The position numbers and the translations under genes were made by a program. Below are positions 34,270 through 42,254 of a stretch of DNA of 64,000 bases, one piece after another; positions within the stretch are counted from its first letter, which is position 1, and the number at the start of each line of letters is the position of its first letter. The stretch spans positions 434,001 through 498,000 of the forward strand of contig CBDEFX010000001.1 in NCBI GenBank assembly GCA_965237635.1. Direction: 5' to 3'. The notes under the pieces were generated by a model. The model ran no database searches. It worked only from the letters and a program-made list of their open reading frames with translations, and was not told the DNA's origin. This DNA comes from CBDEFX01 sp965237635 (lineage in GTDB: Bacteria; Chloroflexota; Dehalococcoidia; Lucifugimonadales; CAUZJF01).

Positions 34270-35766
34270 TCAGATGAACTTTGCCTGTTGCCGTGGCGTG
34301 CCGGCGTAATCGACGTACACGGTGACCACGTCGCTGAAGAACTCAACGGCCTCGGTGCCTTGCTCGCGGTTTCCGACCCCGGAGGACTTGAGCCCGCCGA
34401 ACGGCAGATGGATCTCGCCGCCGAGCGTCGGCGAGTTGATGTGGACCATTCCAGCCTCAATGCTGTTCACGTACTCATAGGCCAGAGTAAGGTCTTTCGT
34501 GTAGATCGACGACGACAGTCCGAACTTGACATTGTTTGAGATCTCGACCGCCTCGTGCAGGTCTTTCGCCTTGAAGACGGTGAGCACGGGCCCGAAGATC
34601 TCCTCCTGAGCTATGCGCATCGACGGGTCGACATCGGTGAAAATAGTAGGCTCAATGTAGAAGCCGTCGTCGAATATGCCGCCCTCCCGCGGCTTGCCGC
34701 CGTAGACCAGGTCCGCTCCCTCTTCCGCGCCGATGCCGATGTAGCCCATAACGGTGTCGAACTGCGCCTCGCTGGCCAGCGGCCCCACGTCAACGTCAGG
34801 ATCGAGCCCGTCGCCGATCTTTAGCTTGCCGGTCCGTTCGATCAGCTGCGCCATGAAATCGTCGTAGATGGGCTCCTCGACTATAACGCGACTGGTGGCC
34901 GTGCACCGCTGTCCGGTCGAGCCGAACGCTGCCTGCACGATCCCTCCGAGCGCCTTGTCGAGATCGGCGTCCGCCAGCAGTATGACCGCGTTCTTCCCGC
35001 CCATCTCGCACTGCACCTTCTTCAAGCCACGAGCCCCTTCGGCATTTATCTCGGTGCCGATCTCCGTGGACCCCGTGAAGGAAATCCCATTAACGTTCGG
35101 GCTCTCGACGAAGGCGTTGCCGACCGACGAGCCCGGCCCGGTGACCATGTTGAGCACGCCGACCGGAAGACCCGCCTCCTCGAAGACCTCGGCCAGCTTC
35201 ACCCCGGTCATCGGCGTCGATGATGCGGGCTTGAAAACGACGGCGTTGCCGCAGATGAGGGCGGGCGCTATCTTCCATGCGGGGATGGCAAGTGGGAAGT
35301 TCCAGGGGGTTATGACGGCGACGACCCCGACCGGGCGCCTGACCGTGTATGCGACAGTGTTGGGCAGCTCCGAGGGGGTCGTGTAGCCGAACATTCGACG
35401 GCCCTCCCCAGCGGCGTACTCCATGATATTCATGGAGCGCTTGACCTCCCCCATCGCGTCGGCGAGCGTCTTGCCCTCTTCTATGGTGATCGTGCGAGCG
35501 ATCTCGTCCCCGCGCCGCTCTAGGATGTTCAGCGCTCGATAGAGCACCGAGGCCCTCGACGGCGCGGGCGTGTCGGCCCATGCAGGTAGCGCGTTCTTTG
35601 CGGCCGCGACGGCGCGCAGGGCATCCTTGGCAGTGGAGGTCTGGAACTCGCCCACCACCGCCGTCTTCTTGGCCGGGTTCGTTATCTCGTATGTACGGCC
35701 CGACTCGGAGGCGACCCATTGGCCGCCTATGTAGTTTCTGTGCACCTTCGCCTTCGTGGTTGCCAT
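34270..35766 (-). CDS. NAD(P)-dependent aldehyde dehydrogenase
   Basis: ALDH superfamily member of 498 aa. It has ITPWNFPLAIPAWKIAPAL (cofactor site), SFTGSTEIG, the general base Glu in CEMGGKNAV and the catalytic Cys in GSTGQRCTATSR. The C-terminal FGGLKSSGVGNREQG is also typical. Closest in feel to 2-oxoglutarate-semialdehyde dehydrogenases, but the substrate is inferred only. It is the last gene of the SAM-riboswitch transcript, 28 bp after the phosphotriesterase-like gene. Confidence 0.93.
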   Translation of the reverse strand: MATTKAKVHRNYIGGQWVASESGRTYEITNPAKKTAVVGEFQTSTAKDALRAVAAAKNALPAWADTPAPSRASVLYRALNILERRGDEIARTITIEEGKTLADAMGEVKRSMNIMEYAAGEGRRMFGYTTPSELPNTVAYTVRRPVGVVAVITPWNFPLAIPAWKIAPALICGNAVVFKPASSTPMTGVKLAEVFEEAGLPVGVLNMVTGPGSSVGNAFVESPNVNGISFTGSTEIGTEINAEGARGLKKVQCEMGGKNAVILLADADLDKALGGIVQAAFGSTGQRCTATSRVIVEEPIYDDFMAQLIERTGKLKIGDGLDPDVDVGPLASEAQFDTVMGYIGIGAEEGADLVYGGKPREGGIFDDGFYIEPTIFTDVDPSMRIAQEEIFGPVLTVFKAKDLHEAVEISNNVKFGLSSSIYTKDLTLAYEYVNSIEAGMVHINSPTLGGEIHLPFGGLKSSGVGNREQGTEAVEFFSDVVTVYVDYAGTPRQQAKFI

Positions 35767-35794
35767 CTGCTCTCCGCTAGAGCTGCTTTCTGAC

Positions 35795-36844
35795 CTATTC
35801 GAAGGTCAGAATCCGTGCTGGGTTTCGCACTAGGATCGCTTCGATGGCGTCCTCGGGAAAGCCCTTCTGGCGCATTCTGGGGACGATGTTTTCAAGGATA
35901 TGCGCGAAGCCGTGGCCTCCGTACTTTGCCAGCTTGTGCTTGGCGAACATGTCGTGGGCGATCACGACCTTTTGGCTGTAGCCCTTGTCCACCAGAAGCT
36001 TGATGTATTCCATGCGCTGCACGTCGTTGATCATATCCCTCTCGCCGTACGAGAAGTAGGAGGTCTCCCATCCGAAAAAGTCGTACTCGAGGTAGCAGCC
36101 CCTTTCGGCGAACTCCAGTAACGTTGGCGTGTCGTAGAAGGTGCGGTCGAGGTGGCACATTATGACCCGGCCGACGTCGGCGCCGGCGTCGCCCAGCACG
36201 TCAAGGACCTCGAAGGGGGCCCTTTCGTCCCTGCCCGGGTGTATGCTAACAGGAGAGCCGGTCTCCTGCTGGGCTCGCGCCGCGGCCCTGAGTACCTTGC
36301 GCTCATTCGGTGCCAACGGCCAGGAGCACCCCAGCTCTCCGATGATGCCTGCTCTAACGCCTGTGTCTCCGACCCCATCGGTGACGTCTGCAACGATCTC
36401 GCGGGTGATGTCCTCTTCGGTCTTGTCGTCCATATCGGCGGGATGGAGCTGGTGGACGTAGTAGCCGGCCCCCATCACAACGTTGACTCCGGTAGCACTA
36501 GAGACGCGGGCCAGGGCCATAGGGTCACGTCTGATGCCGATGGACGTCGTGTCTACGATCGTGCCGCCGCCGGCCCTCTGGAATAGCAGGGCCTCGGATA
36601 TCGCCTCGTCCTCGTCCAACCGCAGGAGGTTGTCGTAGCTTCTGAAAGGGTCATAGCGGACCCATCCTAGGTTCTCCATCGTCGCGGGCTCGTAGGCCCT
36701 GGCTCTCTCGCTGGCCTCGGATGGTGGCTTGAAGACCCACGTGAAGTCCAGGAAGAGGTGCTCGTGGGTGCTGGTAGGCCCCAGGTCCTCGGGCGCGATC
36801 GGACCCAGCACCGTTTGTACTTGACCCGACAGCCGTCGTGACAC
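35795..36844 (-). CDS. Phosphotriesterase-family metal-dependent hydrolase
   Basis: Amidohydrolase-superfamily protein of 349 aa. Metal ligands are visible: THEH near the N-terminus, His in SIHPGRDERAP, His in MCHLDRTF and Asp in IAHDMF. The bridging position appears to be Glu in IGELGCSW rather than a carboxylated Lys, as in PTE-homology proteins. These enzymes hydrolyse lactones or phosphoesters; the natural substrate is unknown. It starts 26 bp after the metK stop, indicating one operon. Confidence 0.88.
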   Translation of the reverse strand: MSRRLSGQVQTVLGPIAPEDLGPTSTHEHLFLDFTWVFKPPSEASERARAYEPATMENLGWVRYDPFRSYDNLLRLDEDEAISEALLFQRAGGGTIVDTTSIGIRRDPMALARVSSATGVNVVMGAGYYVHQLHPADMDDKTEEDITREIVADVTDGVGDTGVRAGIIGELGCSWPLAPNERKVLRAAARAQQETGSPVSIHPGRDERAPFEVLDVLGDAGADVGRVIMCHLDRTFYDTPTLLEFAERGCYLEYDFFGWETSYFSYGERDMINDVQRMEYIKLLVDKGYSQKVVIAHDMFAKHKLAKYGGHGFAHILENIVPRMRQKGFPEDAIEAILVRNPARILTFE

Positions 36845-36869
36845 TTCCTAACCCTGTACCCCGTACCCC

Positions 36870-38120
36870 TCAGGAGCTCGCGGCTTCCTCGTCTTTCACC
36901 GGTCCGACGAACGCCTCCCTTCGTATCACGGCCGCCTTGTCGGTCTGTTCCCAAGGAAGGTCGATGTCAGTCCGGCCGAAGTGCCCGTAGGCGGCGGTCG
37001 GTTTATAGATGGGCCGGCGAAGGTCCAGGTCCCGTATGATGGAGCCGGGTCTCAGGTCGAAGTGCTTGTCGACAAGCTCCACGATCGTCTCGTCGGCAAC
37101 CTTGTTCGTGCCGAATGTCTCCACCGATATGGATATCGGCTCCGCCATGCCTATCGCGTACGAGACCTGGAGCTCGAGGCGGTCAGCGAGGCCGGCCGCG
37201 ACCAGGTTTTTGGCGACGTAGCGAGCTGCGTAGGCGGCCGAGCGGTCTACCTTGGTCGGGTCCTTGCCCGAGAACGCTCCCCCGCCGTGTCTGGCCGCGC
37301 CCCCATAGGTGTCCACGAGGATCTTCCTGCCGGTCAGGCCGGTATCACCGACCGGGCCGCCGATCACGAATCGCCCGGAAGGGTTCACACGGTAGATAGT
37401 GTCGCGATCGCGAAGGGACTTGGGAATGATCTCATGTGCCACCTGCTCGATCAGGTCGCGTTCGATGACCAGCGGACTCACCTCGGGGTTGTGCTGGGCG
37501 CTCATCACAACGGTGTGCACGCGCTTGGGCACCCCGTGGGAGTACTCGACCGTCACCTGGGACTTGCCGTCCGGACGCAAGTAGGGTAGGGTGCCGTCCT
37601 TCCTGACCTCGGCCATTCGCTGGCAGAGCTTGTGCGCCAGGGCGATCGGCAACGGCATCAGCTCCGGAGTCTCCGTGCAGGCGAAGCCGACCATCATACC
37701 CTGGTCTCCCGCACCAAGGGACTCCGTGCTCTCCCCGTTGCTCTCGACCTCGCCCCTCACCTCCAAAGCGACGTCCACCCCGCTGGCAATGTCGCTCGAC
37801 TGCTCGTGGACGGAGACCGCTATTCCGCAAGACTGGTAATCGAAGCCGAAGCTCGAGTCTCTGTACCCTGCGTCCCTTATCGTCCGGCGGGCTATGGCGG
37901 CAAGGTCCACGAACTCGTGTGAGGTCCTCAGCTCGCCCATGATCACGACTAGGCCGGTCGTCGTACACACCTCGCAGGCCACTCGCGCCGCGGGGTCGAC
38001 CTCCATAAACGCGTCCAGGATGGCGTCGGATATCTGGTCACAGAGCTTGTCCGGGTGTCCCTCCGTGACCGACTCAGAGGTGAAAAGGTACGAAGGTGAA
38101 TCGGTGAAGCTAAAAGGCAT
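36870..38120 (-). CDS. metK: S-adenosylmethionine synthetase
   Basis: Makes SAM from methionine and ATP. The 416-aa protein has FTSESVTEGHPDKLCDQISDA at the N-terminus (methionine/ATP site), GAGDQGMMVGFACTET, GGPVGDTGLTGRKILVDTYGG (P-loop-like) and GGGAFSGKDPTKVDRSAAY. It is preceded by ahcY (31 bp) and followed by the phosphotriesterase-like gene. The leader riboswitch of the operon should reduce its expression when SAM is plentiful. Confidence 0.98.
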   Translation of the reverse strand: MPFSFTDSPSYLFTSESVTEGHPDKLCDQISDAILDAFMEVDPAARVACEVCTTTGLVVIMGELRTSHEFVDLAAIARRTIRDAGYRDSSFGFDYQSCGIAVSVHEQSSDIASGVDVALEVRGEVESNGESTESLGAGDQGMMVGFACTETPELMPLPIALAHKLCQRMAEVRKDGTLPYLRPDGKSQVTVEYSHGVPKRVHTVVMSAQHNPEVSPLVIERDLIEQVAHEIIPKSLRDRDTIYRVNPSGRFVIGGPVGDTGLTGRKILVDTYGGAARHGGGAFSGKDPTKVDRSAAYAARYVAKNLVAAGLADRLELQVSYAIGMAEPISISVETFGTNKVADETIVELVDKHFDLRPGSIIRDLDLRRPIYKPTAAYGHFGRTDIDLPWEQTDKAAVIRREAFVGPVKDEEAASS

Positions 38121-38151
38121 ATCCTCATCCTCCTGCGGTTGCGAGCATGGA

Positions 38152-39423
38152 CTACGTCCCGATGTCCCAGCTCGCCAGGTACTGTTCTTGCTCCTCTGTT
38201 AATGAGTCGATTGCGATGCCCATTGCCTGAAGCTTGAGTCTGCCGACCTCCTCGTCAATGTCGGTCGGGACCGGATATACCTTTTGCTCCAGGTTTTGTG
38301 CGTTCGCGTTTAGATATTCGATAGCCAGGGCCTGGTTGGCGAAGCTCATGTCCATGACCGCTGAAGGATGGCCCTCTGCGGCCGCGAGGTTGATGAGTCG
38401 GCCCTCTCCCAACAGGTTGAGTCGCCTGCCGTCCTCCATGAGATACTCATCCACGTACGGGCGTACTCTTTGCTTGCCCTCCGCCATCTCGTCGAGCGCC
38501 TCGATATCGATCTCAACGTTGAAGTGGCCGCTGTTGGCGATCACGGCGCCATCCTTCATCGCCTCAAGATGGCTGCGACCGATAGCCTTGAAGCCTCCTG
38601 TGAGGGTTATGAATATGTCGCCTATCTTCGCTGCCTCCTCCATTGTCATGACCTGGTGGCCGTCCATGGCCGCCTCCAGCGCCCTGACCGGGTCGACCTC
38701 GGTAACGATCGCGTTGGCTCCCATGCCCGTTGCACGTGAGGCGACTCCCCGGCCGCACCAGCCGTATCCGATAACCACGACCTTCTTTCCCGCCCAGAGG
38801 ATGTTGGTCGCACGGGTGATCCCGTCCAGGGTGCTCTGCCCCGTGCCGTACCGGTTGTCGAAGAAGTGTTTGGTCTTGGCGTCGTTGACGGCGATTACCG
38901 GATACTTGAGCTTGCCGGAGTCGGCGAGGCTCTTGAGACGTATTACTCCTGTGGTGGTCTCCTCGGCCCCTCCTATCAGGTGCTCCAGCAGCTCCGTCCT
39001 CGACGTATGGAGTGTTGCCACGAGATCGGCGCCGTCGTCGAGCGTGACGTTCGGCCTGTGATCGAGTGCGGCGTTGATGTGCCGGTAGTAGGTATCCTTG
39101 TCTTCGCCCTTTATGGCGTAAGTAGCGATACCATACTCGGCCACCAGGGCTGCGGCGACCTCATTCTGGGTGCTGAGCGGATTGCTGGCGCACATGACCA
39201 CGTCGGCGCCCCCGTCTCTCAACGCGAGAGCCAGGTTTGCGGTCTCCGCGGTGATGTGCAGGCAGCCGGAGATGCGCAGTCCCTTCAGAGGCTGCTCTCG
39301 GGCGAACCGGTCTCGTATATGCTCGATGACCGGCATCTCCCTGGCCGCCCACTTTATGCGGCGGACTCCCTCCGGCGCCATCGAAATCTCTGCAACATCT
39401 GCTTTGGACGTCATCGTTGCCAA
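38152..39423 (-). CDS. ahcY: Adenosylhomocysteinase (S-adenosylhomocysteine hydrolase)
   Basis: Splits S-adenosylhomocysteine into adenosine and homocysteine with bound NAD. At 423 aa it is of the bacterial/archaeal short type. Seen: GCLHITAETANL, CASNPLSTQNEVAAAL, NDAKTKHFFDNRYGTGQS, the Rossmann loop VVIGYGWCGRGVA and NSGHFNVEID. The gene lies between the PfkB kinase and metK, closing the methyl cycle. Confidence 0.97.
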   Translation of the reverse strand: MATMTSKADVAEISMAPEGVRRIKWAAREMPVIEHIRDRFAREQPLKGLRISGCLHITAETANLALALRDGGADVVMCASNPLSTQNEVAAALVAEYGIATYAIKGEDKDTYYRHINAALDHRPNVTLDDGADLVATLHTSRTELLEHLIGGAEETTTGVIRLKSLADSGKLKYPVIAVNDAKTKHFFDNRYGTGQSTLDGITRATNILWAGKKVVVIGYGWCGRGVASRATGMGANAIVTEVDPVRALEAAMDGHQVMTMEEAAKIGDIFITLTGGFKAIGRSHLEAMKDGAVIANSGHFNVEIDIEALDEMAEGKQRVRPYVDEYLMEDGRRLNLLGEGRLINLAAAEGHPSAVMDMSFANQALAIEYLNANAQNLEQKVYPVPTDIDEEVGRLKLQAMGIAIDSLTEEQEQYLASWDIGT

Positions 39424-39473
39424 AGTCCCCTCCTGCCTTCGTCCTACTTAAGCCAGGCTCCTGGGCCTAAAGA

Positions 39474-40424
39474 TCATTGGTGGTTACGCCAGGGGAGCAA
39501 TTCCCCCTCCTGGAGCGGCGTGAATTGAGTCAAACGGGCGAACGCCTGGTACCTCGACTGGATGTCTATATGAGAGAGTGAGCTTACGCGGTCCAGGCTA
39601 AAGCTCTCGACGGCAAATGAGCCCATGACTGATCCGAGCACGGCCGCCTGGCGCAGGCCCCCCATACTCCGGTCGCGCGTGGCGGCCAGGTAGCCGAGAA
39701 AGCCGCCGGCGAAGGAGTCGCCGGCGCCGGTCGCGTCGACGACGTTCTCCAAAGGTAGTGCGGGCGCGGCGAAGACCGACTCTCCCGCAAACAAGATCAC
39801 ACCGTGCTCTCCGCGTTTGATCACTACCGTTTTCGGCCCAAGTCCCATGATGTGCTTTGCGCACCGCGTAAGGTTGACCTCACTGGCCAGGTCGCGGGCT
39901 TCGCCCTCGTCGATGAAGAGCGTGTCGACCTTCGCCAATACGCCTCGCAGACTGCTGTTCTTACCCGCGATCCAGTAGTTCATTGTATCGAGGGCCACCA
40001 ACTCGGGCCGGTTCTCCATTTGGCTCAGGACGTCAAGCTGGAGGTCGGGGTCGGTGTTGGCAAGGAAGAGATACGGTGCTGCCCTTTGGTCTGTACTCAG
40101 GGTTGGCGAGAAGTCGACGAACACGTTCGGCTGAGTGTCGAGTGTCTCTCGCGTGTTCACGTCCTCGGTGCCGTAAACGCCAGACCAGCGAAAGGTCTTG
40201 CCTTCGCGTGTCTCCAGACCTGACGTATCGACCATGCGCGACTTCAGGAGGTCGACGTCTTCCGTACGAAAGTCGTCGCCGACCACGGCCACCACGCTGA
40301 CCGACGTGAAGTAGCTGCTGGATACCGCGAAGTAGGTGGCGGAGCCGCCGAGGGCCTCCTTCCGGCTGCCGGCCGGCGTTACTACCGAATCGTACGCAAC
40401 GGAGCCCACTACGAGGATAGAGAT
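39474..40424 (-). CDS. PfkB-family kinase (adenosine/ribokinase-like), probable ATC start
   Basis: Sugar or nucleoside kinase of about 316 aa. ISILVVGSVAYDSVVTPAG is the first strand and LGGSATYFAVSSSYF the substrate loop. DATGAGDSFAGGFLGYLAA carries the anion hole and catalytic Asp. Homologues start M-S-I-L-V-V-G-S, and at that position the sequence has ATC (40422-40424), with GGAG seven bases upstream. No ATG, GTG or TTG lies near; the open frame runs back to 40640 through a dispersed repeat, which is unlikely to be protein. Next to ahcY, adenosine salvage is a plausible role (inference). Confidence 0.8.
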   Translation of the reverse strand: MSILVVGSVAYDSVVTPAGSRKEALGGSATYFAVSSSYFTSVSVVAVVGDDFRTEDVDLLKSRMVDTSGLETREGKTFRWSGVYGTEDVNTRETLDTQPNVFVDFSPTLSTDQRAAPYLFLANTDPDLQLDVLSQMENRPELVALDTMNYWIAGKNSSLRGVLAKVDTLFIDEGEARDLASEVNLTRCAKHIMGLGPKTVVIKRGEHGVILFAGESVFAAPALPLENVVDATGAGDSFAGGFLGYLAATRDRSMGGLRQAAVLGSVMGSFAVESFSLDRVSSLSHIDIQSRYQAFARLTQFTPLQEGELLPWRNHQ

Positions 40425-40520
40425 GTCACCGCTCCGTGAATATAGTAAAACGGGTCGGTGTTCGAACGACGGTAAATATGTTTTCCGAGCCCCGATGCGG
40501 CCCCGATGCGGAATCGGGGG

Positions 40521-40612
40521 GCGAGGAATCTGGGGCGGGGTCTTAGATCCCGACTCGTCGGGACCACGGCTAAAACCCAGCCATCCCAGGCCCTTCACTG
40601 CGTTCAGTGAGA
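40521..40612 (-). repeat. Dispersed repeat bounded by CTGGGRTGG/CCCCAGATTCCTCG (copy 2)
   Basis: Minus-strand relative of 4490-4570: GAAGGGCCTGGGATGGCTGGG-type start, a GTCCCGACGAGTCGGGA hairpin inside, and CCCCAGATTCCTCG at the end. It lies inside the SAM operon between the rhodanese and PfkB genes. Confidence 0.6.
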
Positions 40613-40654
40613 CAAATGCGATTCCTGGTGCCGGTAGCAATCGGCATGAAGGAC

Positions 40655-41008
40655 CTACGCATCGGACCCGTAGCTCGTCGGATTGCCTTTCTCGACCCAG
40701 GTTGGCGTGCCGTCTTCGACGTTATAGAGATTCTCCGAGTCGATCCCCATCGCGGCCGCCATCTCGCAGGCGAGGCCGCTCCTGAACCCCTGAGCGCAGA
40801 TGAACAGGAGCTTCTTATCCTTCGGCAGCTCGTCTACTCGCGAACCGACATCGTCCACCGGCATGAAGATCGCATCCTTGACATGCCCTTCCGAGTATTC
40901 CTCCGGGCGCCTTACGTCTACGAAAACGACGCCTTCTGTCCCATACAGCTCGGCGGCTTCGTCGACACTGATTCGGTAGTAGGGCTCGCCCTCTTCACGT
41001 CTTGCCAT
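40655..41008 (-). CDS. Single-domain rhodanese-like protein
   Basis: Protein of 117 aa from ATG 41008, with AGAGGTGA upstream; longer frames are unsupported. It has DEAAELYGTEGVVFVDVRRPEEYSEGHVKDA and the active-site loop FICAQGFRSG with its Cys, so it may transfer sulfane sulfur. It lies between mtnP and the PfkB gene in the SAM-cycle operon, where a link to methylthio-group or sulfur handling is possible but unproven. Confidence 0.88.
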   Translation of the reverse strand: MARREEGEPYYRISVDEAAELYGTEGVVFVDVRRPEEYSEGHVKDAIFMPVDDVGSRVDELPKDKKLLFICAQGFRSGLACEMAAAMGIDSENLYNVEDGTPTWVEKGNPTSYGSDA

Positions 41009-41054
41009 TCGTGTCACCTCTTGAATGATTGCAGGTGTAGTTGGACCGGACTGC

Positions 41055-41939
41055 TTATACCGCCGCAGCCTCCGCCACTTCCAAGTAACTCCCAACGATC
41101 GCCGACAGCCGGCCCCTGGTCTGCTCGCTAATCTGCTCGGGACGAGTAATGATAGCGTTTCGTAGGGCTGTGGCGCACACGCACTCACGAGTGGCCGGCA
41201 TGGCCTGGGCCATCGTTCGGACGACCTGTTGCGCGGCCGCGACGTTCTTGGACAGGTTGGCCACCACTAGCTCAACCGAGACTGCCTCCTCCGTTTGGTG
41301 CCAGCAGGCGTAGTCGGTTACCAGCGCCAGTGTGGAGTAGCAGATCTCGGCCTCTCGGGCCAGCTTGGCTTCCGGCAGGGCTGTCATCCCTATTACGCTC
41401 GCTCCCCAAGACCTGTAAAGCTCGGACTCAGCCCTGGTCGAGAACTGCGGTCCCTCGATCACGACGTACGTGCCTCCGTCATGGGTTGTCACGGACTGCT
41501 GCCGGGCGGCTGCGGCGGCGACGTCGTTTACGACACCGCAGAACGGGTCTGAAAAACCGACATGCGCCGCGATACCATCGTCGAAAAAGGTGCTCGCTCT
41601 GCCGCGGGTACGGTCAATGATCTGATCGGAGACCAGCATATCCAGCGGTCTGATGTGTTCTTGCAGGCTACCGACGGCGCTGATCGAGACTATGCGTTCC
41701 ACTCCCAGAGTCTTCAAGGCATAGACGTTTGCCCTGGCGGGTATGTTCGAGGGCGGGATTCTGTACCCGCGGCCGTGACGGGGGATGAATACTACCCGGG
41801 TCGCCTCGAGTGTCCCGACAACCAACCGGTCGCTCGGAGCGCCGAACGGGGTCTCGACGTCTATCTCTTCGACCTCGCTGAGGCCGCTCATTTCATAAAG
41901 GCCGGAGCCGCCAATGAACGCGAGCCTCGCCTCTGTCAC
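41055..41939 (-). CDS. mtnP: S-methyl-5'-thioadenosine phosphorylase
   Basis: Phosphorolyses methylthioadenosine to adenine and methylthioribose 1-phosphate. The 294-aa protein has FIGGSGLYEMSGL, PRHGRGYRIPPSNIPARANV, ISAVGSLQEHIRPLDMLV and IEGPQFSTRAESELYR, all typical of MTAP/MtnP. GTG 41939 has GGAGG six bases upstream. It is the first gene after the SAM-I riboswitch and leads the operon. Confidence 0.95.
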   Translation of the reverse strand: MTEARLAFIGGSGLYEMSGLSEVEEIDVETPFGAPSDRLVVGTLEATRVVFIPRHGRGYRIPPSNIPARANVYALKTLGVERIVSISAVGSLQEHIRPLDMLVSDQIIDRTRGRASTFFDDGIAAHVGFSDPFCGVVNDVAAAAARQQSVTTHDGGTYVVIEGPQFSTRAESELYRSWGASVIGMTALPEAKLAREAEICYSTLALVTDYACWHQTEEAVSVELVVANLSKNVAAAQQVVRTMAQAMPATRECVCATALRNAIITRPEQISEQTRGRLSAIVGSYLEVAEAAAV

Positions 41940-41971
41940 CTGGCGCCTCCGCCGGGCCGCAGCATGTTGGT

Positions 41972-42006
41972 TCCAAAAGAAGAACTTCTCTGGATGAGAG
42001 AAGTTC
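41972..42006 (-). terminator. Riboswitch expression-platform terminator
   Basis: On the minus strand GAACTTCTC, loop TCATCCA, GAGAAGTTC, then TTCTTTT: a perfect 9-bp stem with a T-rich tail. CTCTCATC inside it (41993-42000) is complementary to the aptamer P1 strand GATGAGAG (42022-42029), giving the alternative antiterminator. Confidence 0.85.
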
Positions 42007-42021
42007 CTTGTAAGAAGTTCA

Positions 42022-42139
42022 CTCTCATCTTCCGAGCGTTAAACACTCGCCGGATTTGGCACCGTTTCGGCGGGCGCTTTGTCCTGCCGTCGGTTGCCGG
42101 GCTTCTAAGGGCCGGTCCCTCAGCCGCTCTTGATAAGAG
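42022..42139 (-). ncRNA. SAM-I (S-box) riboswitch aptamer
   Basis: Minus-strand leader of mtnP. Conserved blocks appear in order: CTCTTATCAAGAG, GAGGGACCGGCCC, GAAGCCCGGCAACC, GGTGCCAAATCC, and GATGAGAG. CTCTTATC and GATGAGAG pair over 8 bp to form P1. The 118-nt length fits the S-box class. SAM binding should stabilise P1, free the terminator at 41972-42006 and switch off the operon that contains mtnP, ahcY and metK. Confidence 0.94.
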
Positions 42140-42171
42140 CCGGAGCATTCTATTGTCAACTGCTAGCTATA

Positions 42172-42200
42172 ATCCTACTATGGGCGGTATACTGTGTCAA
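42172..42200 (-). promoter_or_regulatory. Promoter of the SAM-cycle operon
   Basis: Minus strand TTGACA (42195-42200), 17-bp spacer, TAGGAT (42172-42177), about 32 bp before the riboswitch aptamer. This places the transcription start just ahead of P1. Confidence 0.7.
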
Positions 42201-42254
42201 GGCGTTGGCTCTTAGGCGCGGTACCGACAAGACAGCGATGTCCATGCCCCCCCG

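Noticed and set aside
40425..40640. N-terminal extension of the PfkB kinase (start at 40640)
   Set aside because: This stretch overlaps the dispersed intergenic repeat, encodes low-quality sequence and precedes the conserved family N-terminus by over 70 residues.
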